A DNA stretch of 64,000 nucleotides from Microbulbifer sp. TB1203 (lineage in GTDB: Bacteria > Pseudomonadota > Gammaproteobacteria > Pseudomonadales > Cellvibrionaceae): assembly GCF_030997045.1 (NCBI RefSeq), contig NZ_CP116899.1, positions 1,178,001 to 1,242,000 on the forward strand, written 5' to 3'. Below the pieces are notes generated by a model, which was not told where the DNA came from, did not search any database, and was given only the letters and a program-made list of their open reading frames with translations. Shown one piece after another: positions 1 through 8,140 of this stretch. The translations under genes were made by a program, and so were the position numbers. Position 1 is the first letter of the stretch, and each line of letters opens with the position of its first letter.

Positions 1-654
1 GTAGAGCGCAAACTGGTACACAGTGGGCGGGGCGGATACTGCTATGAGCAGAACACACTCTTTCGTGCAGTGCTGGAGTCGCTCGGCATCGCGGTTACCG
101 GTCTCGCCGCACGGGTGCTCTGGCAGAGACCGGCGGGGACGACGCCGGCGCAATCCCATATGATATTGCGCGCGGAGATAGAGGGAATCCCCTACCTGGT
201 GGATGTGGGATTCGGTATCCAGACCCCGACCTGGCCACTGCGCCTGGATACCGAGAAACCGCAAACCACGCCTCACGGGCGTTACCGGATATTGCAGGGA
301 GGAGACGAATATTGGGTGGAAGTGGAAATTTCGGGTGAGTGGAAACCGATTTACAGCTTTGATTTGCAGGAGCAGTCCGCCGGCGACTACAAGATGTTCA
401 ACTGGTATTGCTCCACTCATCCGGACTCGCATTTTACCACCGACCTGATCGCGACCCGCCCGACAACCGGCGGACGCTATACCCTGCGCAACAATAACCT
501 GATCTTTTATCCCCACAGTGGCCCCAAACGGGAATCCGCCCTGGCCAGTGTGAACGAACTGCGCGATGTGCTTTTGCAGACTTTTGATATCAACCTGGCC
601 CAAACCCCGGAAACAGAGCGGGGCCTGGAAAAGGTATTCACCAGTGGAAAATAG
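1..654 (+). CDS. nat: Arylamine N-acetyltransferase (5' partial)
   Basis: This is an acetyl-CoA:arylamine N-acetyltransferase of the NAT family, a cytoplasmic enzyme that acetylates arylamines and hydrazines through a Cys-His-Asp triad. The frame is open from base 1, so the N-terminus lies outside the window. The fragment begins just before the family motif RGGYCYEQN. Numbered from base 1, the catalytic residues are Cys14, His53 (AQSHM) and Asp68 (YLVDVGFG). Spacings of 39 and 15 residues are close to those of characterised NATs. About 55 N-terminal residues are missing relative to a usual length near 275. A flavodoxin-like gene starts 13 bp downstream in the same orientation, so the two may be cotranscribed. 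Family assignment is firm; substrate is unknown. Confidence 0.9.
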   Translation, partial: VERKLVHSGRGGYCYEQNTLFRAVLESLGIAVTGLAARVLWQRPAGTTPAQSHMILRAEIEGIPYLVDVGFGIQTPTWPLRLDTEKPQTTPHGRYRILQGGDEYWVEVEISGEWKPIYSFDLQEQSAGDYKMFNWYCSTHPDSHFTTDLIATRPTTGGRYTLRNNNLIFYPHSGPKRESALASVNELRDVLLQTFDINLAQTPETERGLEKVFTSGK

Positions 655-667
655 TGGGAAAAGCCTC

Positions 668-1258
668 GTGACGAGAATTGCCGTTATATATCATTCGGCC
701 CAGGGGACAACCGAAGCTTTGGCCAGATCGGTGATTGCCGGAGCCAACGGGCTCACCGGCACTGAAGCCGTCGGAATAAAAGTAACCGGTGAGGAAATAG
801 TCCAGGGCCGCTACCGCAATCAGCGAGCATTGGAACAGCTGGATGCGGCCGATGGCATCGTATTTGGTTCCCCCACGTTCATGGGCTGTGTTTCCGCTCA
901 GTTCAAGGCCTTTATGGATGCGACCAGCGAACGTTATTCCCGGAGAAGTTGGGCCGGGAAGCTCGCTGCGGGCTTCACCATCGGTTCCAGCCCCAGCGGC
1001 GACCAGCTGAACACGCTGCAAACCCTGCAGGTTTTCGCCAGCCAGCACGGCATGTTGTGGATCGGTATCGACCTGCCGGCGGGGTCCGATGCTGCTGCGC
1101 GCCCTCGTCTGGGAGCACAATCCGGCCTGGTTGCAGCGCATTCCGCGGCGGGGGAAGTACACCGGCAGGATCACCTGACCGCGGAATATCTCGGGAGCAG
1201 GGTGGGGGAGTTGGCAGGATTACTGTCACGGGGAACCGGAGCGACAGGGATGCCATGA
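668..1258 (+). CDS. Flavodoxin-like / NAD(P)H-dependent FMN reductase family protein
   Basis: The protein has a flavodoxin fold. It opens with a beta strand and phosphate-binding loop (IAVIYHSAQGTTEALA) that would hold FMN phosphate, followed by DAADGIVFGSPTFMGCVSAQ, the second flavin loop typical of WrbA-like and related quinone/FMN reductases. GSSPSGDQLNTLQTL is the third conserved block. I chose the GTG at 668 because it sits directly before the first strand; longer frames overlap the upstream gene. At 196 residues it matches WrbA-like reductases in size. The C-terminal third (after about residue 140) is less typical. It probably accepts electrons from NAD(P)H; the acceptor cannot be told from sequence. 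Confidence 0.75.
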   Translation: MTRIAVIYHSAQGTTEALARSVIAGANGLTGTEAVGIKVTGEEIVQGRYRNQRALEQLDAADGIVFGSPTFMGCVSAQFKAFMDATSERYSRRSWAGKLAAGFTIGSSPSGDQLNTLQTLQVFASQHGMLWIGIDLPAGSDAAARPRLGAQSGLVAAHSAAGEVHRQDHLTAEYLGSRVGELAGLLSRGTGATGMP

Positions 1259-1261
1259 CGT

Positions 1262-2092
1262 TCAGCCGGGTGCCGGCGCCAAGTTCAATCGGTAGATTCC
1301 CAGGCGTTCATCCCAGGCACGGAACGTGGCCCCTTCCGGCAGCCGCTCGTGAATGCCCAGCACCAGGGCCGCTCCCGGGTGCATCACGGCCCCTATGCGT
1401 TCGAGGGCGGTGCGTTGTAGCTCCTCGTCGAAATAGGTGAATACCAGGTTACGGCAAAGCACCAGGTCGAATGGCCCGGGGGGTGTGCTTTCGCGGATAT
1501 CTTCCACCCTGAACTCGACATTGCGCCGGAATTCCGGTTTCAGGCAATAGTTTTCCGCACGGCGAGTGAATGCCGTACCCCGCCACCCGGCGGGCAGGTC
1601 CTTGAGGCTGCTGGAGGGATAACAGGCCTCCCGGGCACGGCGGCACTGGTTGGCATCGGCATCGGAGGCGACGATGCGCAGGCGCAGATCGGAAAACGAC
1701 GGCTGCAGCCGCATCTCCCAGGCAATGGCCAGGGTATAGGGCTCTTCCCCCGCGCCCGCGCCGGCACTCCACACGTCGAGACGGTCGGCCCCTCTCGAGC
1801 GGGCCAGTTGCGCCAGCTCCGGCAACACTTCCTCAACCAGATGGGCAAATACTCCTTTGTCGCGGTAAAAGCGGGAGATGGTCACCCGCGTCATGGCGTC
1901 AAGGACGCGCCATTCCTCCGGGTGCCGGGCCAGGTAACGGCGATAGGCGGATACGTCCTCGAGCTCAAGCCGCTGGATGTGCCTGTGAAGGCGCTTGCAG
2001 ACCTGGCCGCGAACCTTGCGGAAGCCGGGCCAGCGCATGCGAAGCCGGGGCAGGGCCCATTGCAGAAACGCTACACAGGCTTCGTCGCGCAT
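1262..2092 (-). CDS. CheR-type protein-glutamate O-methyltransferase (orphan)
   Basis: This is a 276-residue SAM-dependent methyltransferase of the CheR family, which methylates glutamates on chemoreceptors. The N-terminal helical subdomain is followed by VTISRFYRDKGVFAHL (the family's T-x-FFRD-type segment). The SAM loop is VWSAGAGAGEEPYTLAIAW, then DLVLCRNLVFTYFD, the usual (D)LIFCRNVLIYF block. No chemoreceptor, CheB, CheA or CheW is encoded nearby, so this is a stand-alone copy and may methylate a non-chemotaxis receptor. Its stop is 4 bp from the convergent flavodoxin-like gene's stop. The SAM loop has Ala where most CheR proteins have Cys-Ser/Ala-Thr, a mild deviation. Confidence 0.85.
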   Translation of the reverse strand: MRDEACVAFLQWALPRLRMRWPGFRKVRGQVCKRLHRHIQRLELEDVSAYRRYLARHPEEWRVLDAMTRVTISRFYRDKGVFAHLVEEVLPELAQLARSRGADRLDVWSAGAGAGEEPYTLAIAWEMRLQPSFSDLRLRIVASDADANQCRRAREACYPSSSLKDLPAGWRGTAFTRRAENYCLKPEFRRNVEFRVEDIRESTPPGPFDLVLCRNLVFTYFDEELQRTALERIGAVMHPGAALVLGIHERLPEGATFRAWDERLGIYRLNLAPAPG

Positions 2093-2263
2093 CTGGTGCT
2101 TTCCCCAATCCCGCTCAGCGGCGGGCCGGGTATTCGAGGTGGTACATGGAGAACAAGCTTAGCAGAGGGCGATGCCTTTACAGCGGGCTCGCAAGCCCAT
2201 GAAGCACCTGCTGGAAGTGGAAATCGTTGCGCAATTGCCCTGAGCCCAAATCGGAGCCCTAAC

Positions 2264-2743
2264 CTAAATGAGTAACCGCCGCAAATTGCCGTCCGGTACG
2301 GCCAGCGGCCAATCCTGCTCGAACACGTCCAGCAGCTTGCGCGACCGCGCGGGATTATCCGCTTCGTAGACGCCCAGCCATTGATGACGCTCGTCGCGTA
2401 CAAGCAGTTGCCGGTCGTCGGCGACGGCGAATTCCCAGTCCGGTGTATCCACAGTGGCCTGAACCTTGCGGATTTCCATGATCGAACTGAGCCGCTGGGT
2501 AAGGTGATGCAAGCGGTGGTGGTGACGTACCACAGGATCGCTGTCGCGAATCAGGATACGTACCTGGACGAAGCGGCTGTCGCGGGCAAAACGGGAGAGG
2601 GCCTCGACCACCTCCGCGTCATGGTAGAGGGCGCGATCCAGGTGTTCCGAAAAAATATTCAGGCTTCTGCGGCTGCTGCCGAGCAGTTCGATCAGCGCCC
2701 GACGAAAATCCTCGGCGGACGTCAGTGGCCTGGGGTCTTTCAC
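2264..2743 (-). CDS. DUF7931-like conserved protein (phospholipase D-like fold)
   Basis: This 159-residue soluble protein starts with a segment resembling the first part of a PLD-like fold (SSRRSLNIFSEHLDRALYHDAEVVEALSRFAR). It continues with VQVRILIRDSDPVVRHHHRLHHLTQRL and VADDRQLLVRDERHQWLG. This pattern matches the domain found alone or fused to GNAT acetyltransferases in pseudomonads (DUF7931, recalled rather than searched). It lacks the HKD catalytic motif of true phospholipase D enzymes, so it is probably non-catalytic. It lies 1 bp downstream of the roxA stop on the same strand, so it is probably translationally coupled. Function is unknown. Confidence 0.65.
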   Translation of the reverse strand: MKDPRPLTSAEDFRRALIELLGSSRRSLNIFSEHLDRALYHDAEVVEALSRFARDSRFVQVRILIRDSDPVVRHHHRLHHLTQRLSSIMEIRKVQATVDTPDWEFAVADDRQLLVRDERHQWLGVYEADNPARSRKLLDVFEQDWPLAVPDGNLRRLLI

Positions 2744-2744
2744 G

Positions 2745-3899
2745 CTACTCCACCTCCGGTGGGTAGATCAGGCTGCCCTGGGCAACCAACTGGTCGATCA
2801 GGCCACCGGCAGTCGCCAGTTCGGGGAACCGCTCGATATCCCGCTCAACCAGGGTTTTCATAGTGCAAAAGTTTTCCGCAAAGGGGATTGGTGCGGAAAA
2901 AACCTCACCGTCCACGAACAACACCTGGGGATCGCGGCTGAAGGCGCAGCGGGAGCCGGGATTCAGAACCAGTTCGACACCACGCGCCAGCTGATCCCGC
3001 CAGTCCTCCGCTGCGCCGGCTTCAAAGGCGAGGATGTCGGGATATTTGGCCTCGGTCATCACTGCGCCAAACCAGCGGGCGATATTCTGCGGCTGCTGAA
3101 TCCACTGGCCCAGTTGCTCCTGCAGCCGCTGCACAGCGGCACTGTCTATCTCGCCGGGATTTTTTGCCGGCGCCAACCCGGGATCGCTGTAACGGATATG
3201 TTCCGGAAGCGCCATTGCCAGTTCAGAAGCCAGATCCTCGAGAGCAACGCGTGCGGAGGGAGCGCGAAAGCCGATGGAAATGGTGGTGCAGGGGCCATCG
3301 GCGATGCCCCAGTGGCTGTACTGGGGTGGCAGATAAAGCATATCGCCGGGCTCCAGCAGCCAGCTGTTCTCCGCCTCGAAATCACGCAGGATATTCAACG
3401 ACGTGCCTTCTACCCTTGGGCTGCTTTCGTCGGCCTTGGGCCCCAGGTGCCAGAGCCGTTTACCCTCCGCTTGCAGCAGGAACACATCATAGAAATCGTA
3501 GTGGGGGCCGACGCTGCCGCGATCCGCAGCATAACTGATCATTATGTCGTCCAGGCGCCAGTCGGGAATAAAACGAAAGCATTCTTTCAGTTCGGCCACT
3601 TCCGGCAGCCACTGATCCACCGCCTGTACCAGCAGCGTCCAGTGACTGGCGGGCAGGGAGAGAAAATCGCTCTCGGTAAAAGGCCCGTCGCGCAACTGCC
3701 AGGGACCGTCTTTTCCGCTCTCCTCCACCAGGCGCGATTCCACTTCCTGTTCCAGTGCCATACCGGCCAGTTCCTCTCCTGAAACGGGGGAGACAAAGTC
3801 CGGGAAGGCGTTGCGAATCAGCAGCGGTTTGCGCTGCCAGTAGTCGCGCAGGAAGTCGGCTATTGGCAGATCGCCAAGGTGTGTCAGCGGTTTGACCAC
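2745..3899 (-). CDS. roxA: JmjC-type ribosomal protein L16 arginine hydroxylase (RoxA/YcfD)
   Basis: This is a 2-oxoglutarate/Fe(II) oxygenase of the ROX family. E. coli YcfD hydroxylates an arginine of ribosomal protein L16. The cupin motif VGPHYDFYDVFLLQ supplies the HxD iron ligands, and the distal His is in PPQYSHWG. Further matches are PVSGEELAGMALEQEVESRL near the N-terminus and GFRAPS after the cupin. I chose GTG at 3899 (384 residues, close to YcfD's 373). The frame stays open upstream to an ATG at 4001, but those 34 codons translate a palindromic intergenic repeat (WAHCTLRTLRK) and are unlikely to be coding. The DUF7931-like gene follows with 1 bp between. Family call is firm, start less so. 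Confidence 0.87.
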   Translation of the reverse strand: MVKPLTHLGDLPIADFLRDYWQRKPLLIRNAFPDFVSPVSGEELAGMALEQEVESRLVEESGKDGPWQLRDGPFTESDFLSLPASHWTLLVQAVDQWLPEVAELKECFRFIPDWRLDDIMISYAADRGSVGPHYDFYDVFLLQAEGKRLWHLGPKADESSPRVEGTSLNILRDFEAENSWLLEPGDMLYLPPQYSHWGIADGPCTTISIGFRAPSARVALEDLASELAMALPEHIRYSDPGLAPAKNPGEIDSAAVQRLQEQLGQWIQQPQNIARWFGAVMTEAKYPDILAFEAGAAEDWRDQLARGVELVLNPGSRCAFSRDPQVLFVDGEVFSAPIPFAENFCTMKTLVERDIERFPELATAGGLIDQLVAQGSLIYPPEVE

Positions 3900-3934
3900 A
3901 GTAAATTCCCAGCGGTTTCCAATGGCAACTTTTC

Positions 3935-4006
3935 GTAGGGTGCGCAAAGTGCAGTGTGCCCACCGATTCTGCGGGAGATGGGCACGCTGCGCTTTGCCCA
4001 TCCTAC
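3935..4006. repeat. GTAGGGTGCGC-type intergenic palindrome, copy 1
   Basis: This is an imperfect inverted repeat between purB and roxA. The left arm starts GTAGGGTGCGCAAAGTGC and the right arm ends GCGCTTTGCCCATCCTAC, around a loop of about a dozen bases. It belongs to the same family as the copies at 18714, 20807 and 24428, all beginning (G)TAGGGTG and ending with its complement. It extends the roxA reading frame upstream artefactually. Confidence 0.75.
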
Positions 4007-4022
4007 AAATATCCCGCTCATC

Positions 4023-5396
4023 CTAGATTTTCTGGGCCTGCTCCACGGCATTGCCGATATAGGACGCCGGCGTCAGCTCGAGTAGAGATTTCTTTGCCTC
4101 TTCCGGAATTTCCAGGTCCCCGATAAAGGTTTTCAAAGTCTCGCGGGTGATCCCCTGTCCGCGGGTCAGCGCCTTGAGCTTCTCGTAGGGCTCTTCGATA
4201 TTGTAGCGGCGCATTACGGTCTGAATCGGTTCCGCCAGCACCTCCCAGGCATTGTCCAGGTCTTCCGCCAGGCGCTGGCGGTTGATTTCCAGCTTGCCCA
4301 GACCCTTCAGTGTCGCAGCATAGGCGATCACCGCGTAGCCCGCACCCACGCCCATATTGCGCAGTACAGTGGAGTCGGTGAGGTCCCGCTGCCAGCGGGA
4401 AACCGGCAGCTTGGCGGCCAGGTGCTGGAAAACGGCGTTGGCCAGGCCCAGGTTGCCCTCGGAGTTTTCGAAATCGATGGGATTGACCTTGTGGGGCATG
4501 GTGGAGGAGCCCACCTCACCGGCGACAACTTTCTGCTTGAAATAGCCGAGGGAGATATAGCCCCAGATATCGCGGTCGAAGTCGATCAAAATGGTATTGA
4601 ATCGCGCGATGGCATCGAACAGTTCGGCGATATAGTCATGGGGCTCGATCTGGGTGGTGTAGGGGTTCCAGGCCAGGCCCAGGGAGGTGACAAATGCCTC
4701 GGCATTTGCCGCCCAGTCCACATCGGGATAGGCGGACAAGTGCGCATTGTAATTGCCCACGGCGCCGTTGATCTTGCCCAGCAATTCCACATCGTGAATC
4801 TGTTTGAGCTGTCGGCGCAAACGCGCCACCACATTGGCCAGTTCCTTGCCCACGGTGGTGGGGCTGGCGGTCTGGCCGTGGGTGCGCGAAAGCATGGGTA
4901 CATCGGCAAACCCTTTTGCGAGCCCGGCAATTTCGCTGACGATTTGGTTCATCGCGGGCAGCAGTACCTGATCGCGCCCGGCGCGCAGCATCAGAGCGTG
5001 GGAGAGGTTATTGATATCCTCGGAGGTACAGGCGAAATGCACAAACTCGCTGACTTCCGCCAGCTGTTGGTTGGCAGAGATTTTTTCTTTCAGGAAATAT
5101 TCCACCGCCTTGACGTCGTGGTTGGTGGTGCTTTCTATTTCCTTGATGCGCCGCGCATCCTCCACCGAGAACCCGGCCACGATGTTGTCGAGAACCTGGT
5201 TGGCTTCACTGTCGAAAGCTGGAACTTCCTCAATTTCCGGGTGGTTGGAAAGCTGCTGCAACCAGCGAACCTCCACCTCCACCCGCGCGCGGATCAGGCC
5301 GTACTCGCTGAAGATATCCCGCAGCGGTGCAGTTTTGCTCTCGTAGCGCCCGTCGATAGGGGAAACCGCGGTTAGGGCGGACAGCTCGACAGTCAT
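4023..5396 (-). CDS. purB: Adenylosuccinate lyase
   Basis: PurB catalyses two steps of purine synthesis: SAICAR to AICAR plus fumarate, and adenylosuccinate to AMP plus fumarate. The 457-residue protein matches the E. coli enzyme in length and starts MTVELSALTAVSPIDGRY. The fumarase/aspartase-superfamily signature GSSTMPHKVNPIDFEN is intact at about residues 296-311, carrying the flexible catalytic-serine loop. The conserved HGQTASPTTVGKE segment contributes catalytic His. It lies 15 bp downstream of hflD, and hflD follows mnmA, the mnmA-hflD-purB order usual in gammaproteobacteria. No anomaly seen. Confidence 0.98.
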   Translation of the reverse strand: MTVELSALTAVSPIDGRYESKTAPLRDIFSEYGLIRARVEVEVRWLQQLSNHPEIEEVPAFDSEANQVLDNIVAGFSVEDARRIKEIESTTNHDVKAVEYFLKEKISANQQLAEVSEFVHFACTSEDINNLSHALMLRAGRDQVLLPAMNQIVSEIAGLAKGFADVPMLSRTHGQTASPTTVGKELANVVARLRRQLKQIHDVELLGKINGAVGNYNAHLSAYPDVDWAANAEAFVTSLGLAWNPYTTQIEPHDYIAELFDAIARFNTILIDFDRDIWGYISLGYFKQKVVAGEVGSSTMPHKVNPIDFENSEGNLGLANAVFQHLAAKLPVSRWQRDLTDSTVLRNMGVGAGYAVIAYAATLKGLGKLEINRQRLAEDLDNAWEVLAEPIQTVMRRYNIEEPYEKLKALTRGQGITRETLKTFIGDLEIPEEAKKSLLELTPASYIGNAVEQAQKI

Positions 5397-5411
5397 AGTT
5401 TCTCTCCGAAC

Positions 5412-6053
5412 TTAAACATTTGAGGATTCGATTCGCGCGATCAATTCGTCGGTCGCGGCGAGCAGTTTTTTGCGCTGGAACAGCAGGTGCAGTCTGCGCC
5501 CGCCCAATTGGCGCCACAGGGTGGCGGCGCGCACACCGGCGAACAACATGGTGCGGATCTGGTTGGCGATGCGTTGTTGTTGCAGAAAATTAAAATCCCC
5601 CAGCACCTGTATGCGGAAACGGAAGGTACTCAGGGTGTCGCTGTATACGCCGGCGAGGTTGGAAAAGACATTTTCGTGGGTCAGGCTGAAGTGATCCGCC
5701 TGCACCTTGGCCTTTTCCAGGCGGCTGCCGATTATCGCCAGCAGGTCGCTTTTCCTGCTCAACTGGCGCTGCAGGTAAAGGATGGAGAGCGCGTAGCGCA
5801 GGCAATCGGTGTACTCCGGGTGCTGGCGCGAGCGCAAAAGCTGGCGGGAGACCTGCAGCCCCGGCAGCAGCCTGTCGGCGCCGCCGAAGACATCTTCGGC
5901 GCGATCCGGGTTGATCTGGAACAGACTGTAGACGCCGGTCTCCAGTTGCTCCAGGGGCGCGGTGCCGGTTTTTGCCAGCCGCTCCACCAGAACCGCGGAT
6001 TGAAAGATTCCCGCCAGTGCCAGCGCCTGGTCCCGCCAGTTGCTCAAAGTCAC
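5412..6053 (-). CDS. hflD: High frequency lysogenization protein HflD homologue
   Basis: HflD is a peripheral inner-membrane protein that in E. coli binds phage lambda CII; its housekeeping role is poorly understood. This 213-residue protein is mostly helical. It carries family-typical segments QALALAGIFQSAVLVERLAKTG near the N-terminus and HPEYTDCLRYALSILYLQRQL in the middle, with QQQRIANQIRTMLFAGVRAA late. The position between mnmA (3 bp upstream) and purB (15 bp downstream) is diagnostic. It is likely cotranscribed with both. Confidence 0.93.
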   Translation of the reverse strand: MTLSNWRDQALALAGIFQSAVLVERLAKTGTAPLEQLETGVYSLFQINPDRAEDVFGGADRLLPGLQVSRQLLRSRQHPEYTDCLRYALSILYLQRQLSRKSDLLAIIGSRLEKAKVQADHFSLTHENVFSNLAGVYSDTLSTFRFRIQVLGDFNFLQQQRIANQIRTMLFAGVRAATLWRQLGGRRLHLLFQRKKLLAATDELIARIESSNV

Positions 6054-6056
6054 TCC

Positions 6057-7211
6057 TTAATTCTGTTTACGGGGGGCGCAGCCAACGCCGGTGGCCCGCT
6101 CTATGACGGCGCCGCCGAGGCAGACTTCGCCATCGTACAGTACCAGTGATTGCCCCGGTGTGATTGCCCGCTGTGGTTCGTCAAAGGCCACTTTCAACCC
6201 GTCGGTGCCGCAGACCTGTACCGTGCAATCCTGATCCGGCTGGCGATATCGGGTTTTGGCCCTGGCCCGGAACTCAGTCGCCGGAGCACTGCCGCTGATC
6301 CAGTGGATCTGTGCCGCTTCCAGGCCACTGGCGTAGAGCAGGGGATGGTGGGCGCCCTGGGCCACGATCAATACATTGCGCTCCAGGTCCTTGCCCACCA
6401 CATACCAGGGCTCCTCGCCGGCACCCCTCACGCCGCCAATTCCCAAACCCTGGCGCTGTCCAATAGTGTGGTACATCAGCCCCGCGTGACGCCCCATGAC
6501 TTCCCCCTCCGGGGTCTCCATATCCCCCGGCTGCGCCGGCAGGTACTGTTCCAGGAAGTCCTTGAAACGGCGCTCTCCAATAAAGCAGATACCGGTACTG
6601 TCCTTCTTGTCGTGAGTGACGAAATTATGCTCTTCCGCCAGGCGGCGCACCTCAGGTTTTTCCAGCTCGCCGAGGGGGAAAAGAGACTTGGCGAAAGCCG
6701 CTTCGTCCACCGCGTGCAGGAAATAGCTCTGATCCTTGTTGGCATCCAGACCCTTGAGCAGGTAGGTGCGCCCCTCGATATCCCTGCGCCGCGCGTAGTG
6801 GCCGGTGGCGATGAGGTCTGCGCCGAGCACTTCGGCGTATTCCAGGAAGACCTTGAACTTGATTTCCCGGTTGCACAGGATATCCGGGTTGGGCGTCCGC
6901 CCGGCCTTGTATTCCGCCAGAAAGTACTCGAACACGTGGTCCCAGTACTCGGCGGCGAAGTTGGCGGTGTGCAGCCGGATTCCCAGTTTCGCGCACACCG
7001 CCTCGGCATCCGCCAGGTCGGCCTTGGCGGTGCAGTATTCAGTGCCGTCGTCCTCATCCCAGTTCTTCATAAACAACCCCTCCACCCGATAGCCCTGCTG
7101 CAGGAGCAGCAGGGCGGCCACGGAGGAGTCCACGCCGCCGGACATGCCGACAATGACACGCTGGGGACAGTCGCGCTGGGGCTGTTTCACTGAGGAGTGG
7201 GGCATAGACAA
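6057..7211 (-). CDS. mnmA: tRNA-specific 2-thiouridylase MnmA
   Basis: MnmA adenylates and thiolates uridine 34 of tRNA-Lys, -Glu and -Gln, taking sulfur from the Tus relay. The PP-loop ATPase motif VIVGMSGGVDSSVAALLL lies at about residues 19-36. The two catalytic cysteines are in NPDILCNREIKF and DSTGICFIGERRF. The KDQSYFLHAV and GQRQGLGIGG blocks are also intact. At 384 residues it is slightly longer than the E. coli enzyme because of an N-terminal extension (MSMPHSSVKQPQRDCPQR), so a start at the inner ATG (6 bp further in) is possible. It heads the mnmA-hflD-purB operon. Confidence 0.97.
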   Translation of the reverse strand: MSMPHSSVKQPQRDCPQRVIVGMSGGVDSSVAALLLLQQGYRVEGLFMKNWDEDDGTEYCTAKADLADAEAVCAKLGIRLHTANFAAEYWDHVFEYFLAEYKAGRTPNPDILCNREIKFKVFLEYAEVLGADLIATGHYARRRDIEGRTYLLKGLDANKDQSYFLHAVDEAAFAKSLFPLGELEKPEVRRLAEEHNFVTHDKKDSTGICFIGERRFKDFLEQYLPAQPGDMETPEGEVMGRHAGLMYHTIGQRQGLGIGGVRGAGEEPWYVVGKDLERNVLIVAQGAHHPLLYASGLEAAQIHWISGSAPATEFRARAKTRYRQPDQDCTVQVCGTDGLKVAFDEPQRAITPGQSLVLYDGEVCLGGAVIERATGVGCAPRKQN

Positions 7212-7235
7212 GGACGATCAGTTACTGCATGACTA

Positions 7236-7308
7236 AATGGCACTACTAACTACTAAGTTAAGGGAGGGGCCCCTCGCATTACGAGCTATCGCTTAACTTA
7301 GCGCCATT
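7236..7308. repeat. Inverted-repeat element upstream of mnmA (possible MITE or IS remnant)
   Basis: The ten-base arms CTAAGTTAAG (7253-7262) and CTTAACTTAG (7292-7301) are perfect complements. They are flanked by a second complementary pair, AATGGC (7236-7241) and GCCATT (7303-7308). The centre contains the palindrome GAGGGGCCCCTC (7265-7276). No ORF lies inside. The nested arms look like the termini of a small non-autonomous element rather than a transcription terminator, since there is no T-run. It lies in the mnmA/rluE intergenic space. Identity with a known element could not be checked. Confidence 0.5.
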
Positions 7309-7392
7309 CAGCGCACGGATAATAAAAAGGGGCGCAATTTTACCCGCGATCGGGCTTCGTGACCAATGGCTTTGACAACGGCGGATAGTGGC

Positions 7393-8016
7393 TCACCGCT
7401 TCGGTCGTCTCTTTTGCACAGGCCGGGGTTTGGCGGGGGCTGTGTAGACTTCTTCGAGCTTCTGCTTCCCCGGCTGCAGCTGACCCAGTGTCCAATTGCC
7501 GATAGCCACCCGCACCAGCCGCAATGTGGGGTGGCCCACCGCCGCGGTCATCCGCCGCACCTGGCGGTTGCGGCCCTCGCTGATGGTCAGTTCCAGCCAG
7601 GAGGTGGGAATCGACTGCCGGCTGCGCACCGGCGGGTTGCGCGGCCAGAGGTCCGGAGCCGCCAGTCGCCTGGCCCTGGTGGGGGCAGTGGGGCCGTCCT
7701 TGAGCTCGACGCCCCGGCGCAGCAGGGTCAACGCATCTTCGCCGATATCCCCCTCGACCTGCACCCAGTAGGTCTTGGGCAGTTTCTGCCGCGGGTGGCT
7801 GATCCGGTGCTGCAGCTCACCGTCATCGGTGAGCAAGAGCAGGCCCTCGGAGTCAAAATCGAGCCTCCCCGCCGGATAGAAGCCCGGGCGGCGGATATAG
7901 TCGGCGAGGGTGGGGCGCCCGCGGTCATCGGTGAACTGGCAGAGCACCCCGTAGGGCTTGTTGAAGAGGACGATCTGGCTCACTGGGTGGGTCCAAAAGC
8001 CACTATTGTAATCCAA
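7393..8016 (-). CDS. rluE: 23S rRNA pseudouridine synthase, RsuA/RluE family
   Basis: This is a 207-residue pseudouridine synthase without an S4 domain, as in E. coli RluE, which modifies U2457 of 23S rRNA. The catalytic aspartate is in PAGRLDFDSEGLLLLTDDG (GRLD motif). LFNKPYGVLCQF is the entry strand and ISEGRNRQVRRMTAAVGHPTLRLVRVAIG the family C-terminal block. The C-terminal tail is basic (KPRPVQKRRPKR), consistent with RNA binding. It is transcribed divergently from icd across 124 bp. Start may be the later GTG/ATG before SQIVLFNKPYG; the first Met gives a short extension. Confidence 0.88.
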   Translation of the reverse strand: MDYNSGFWTHPVSQIVLFNKPYGVLCQFTDDRGRPTLADYIRRPGFYPAGRLDFDSEGLLLLTDDGELQHRISHPRQKLPKTYWVQVEGDIGEDALTLLRRGVELKDGPTAPTRARRLAAPDLWPRNPPVRSRQSIPTSWLELTISEGRNRQVRRMTAAVGHPTLRLVRVAIGNWTLGQLQPGKQKLEEVYTAPAKPRPVQKRRPKR

Positions 8017-8140
8017 CTACAAAAACGAGCCGATGCTGATATAATCCCGCCGATTTTTTACCCCGCCAGCGACCTGCCAGACTTTTGGGGCTACAGGTTG
8101 CTGGACGGGTCAGATCCACCAAAGACGGAGTTCAAACAAT

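Noticed and set aside
3900..4001. N-terminal extension of RoxA to the ATG at 4001
   Set aside because: These 34 codons lie in a palindromic repeat; family members begin at the equivalent of the GTG at 3899.
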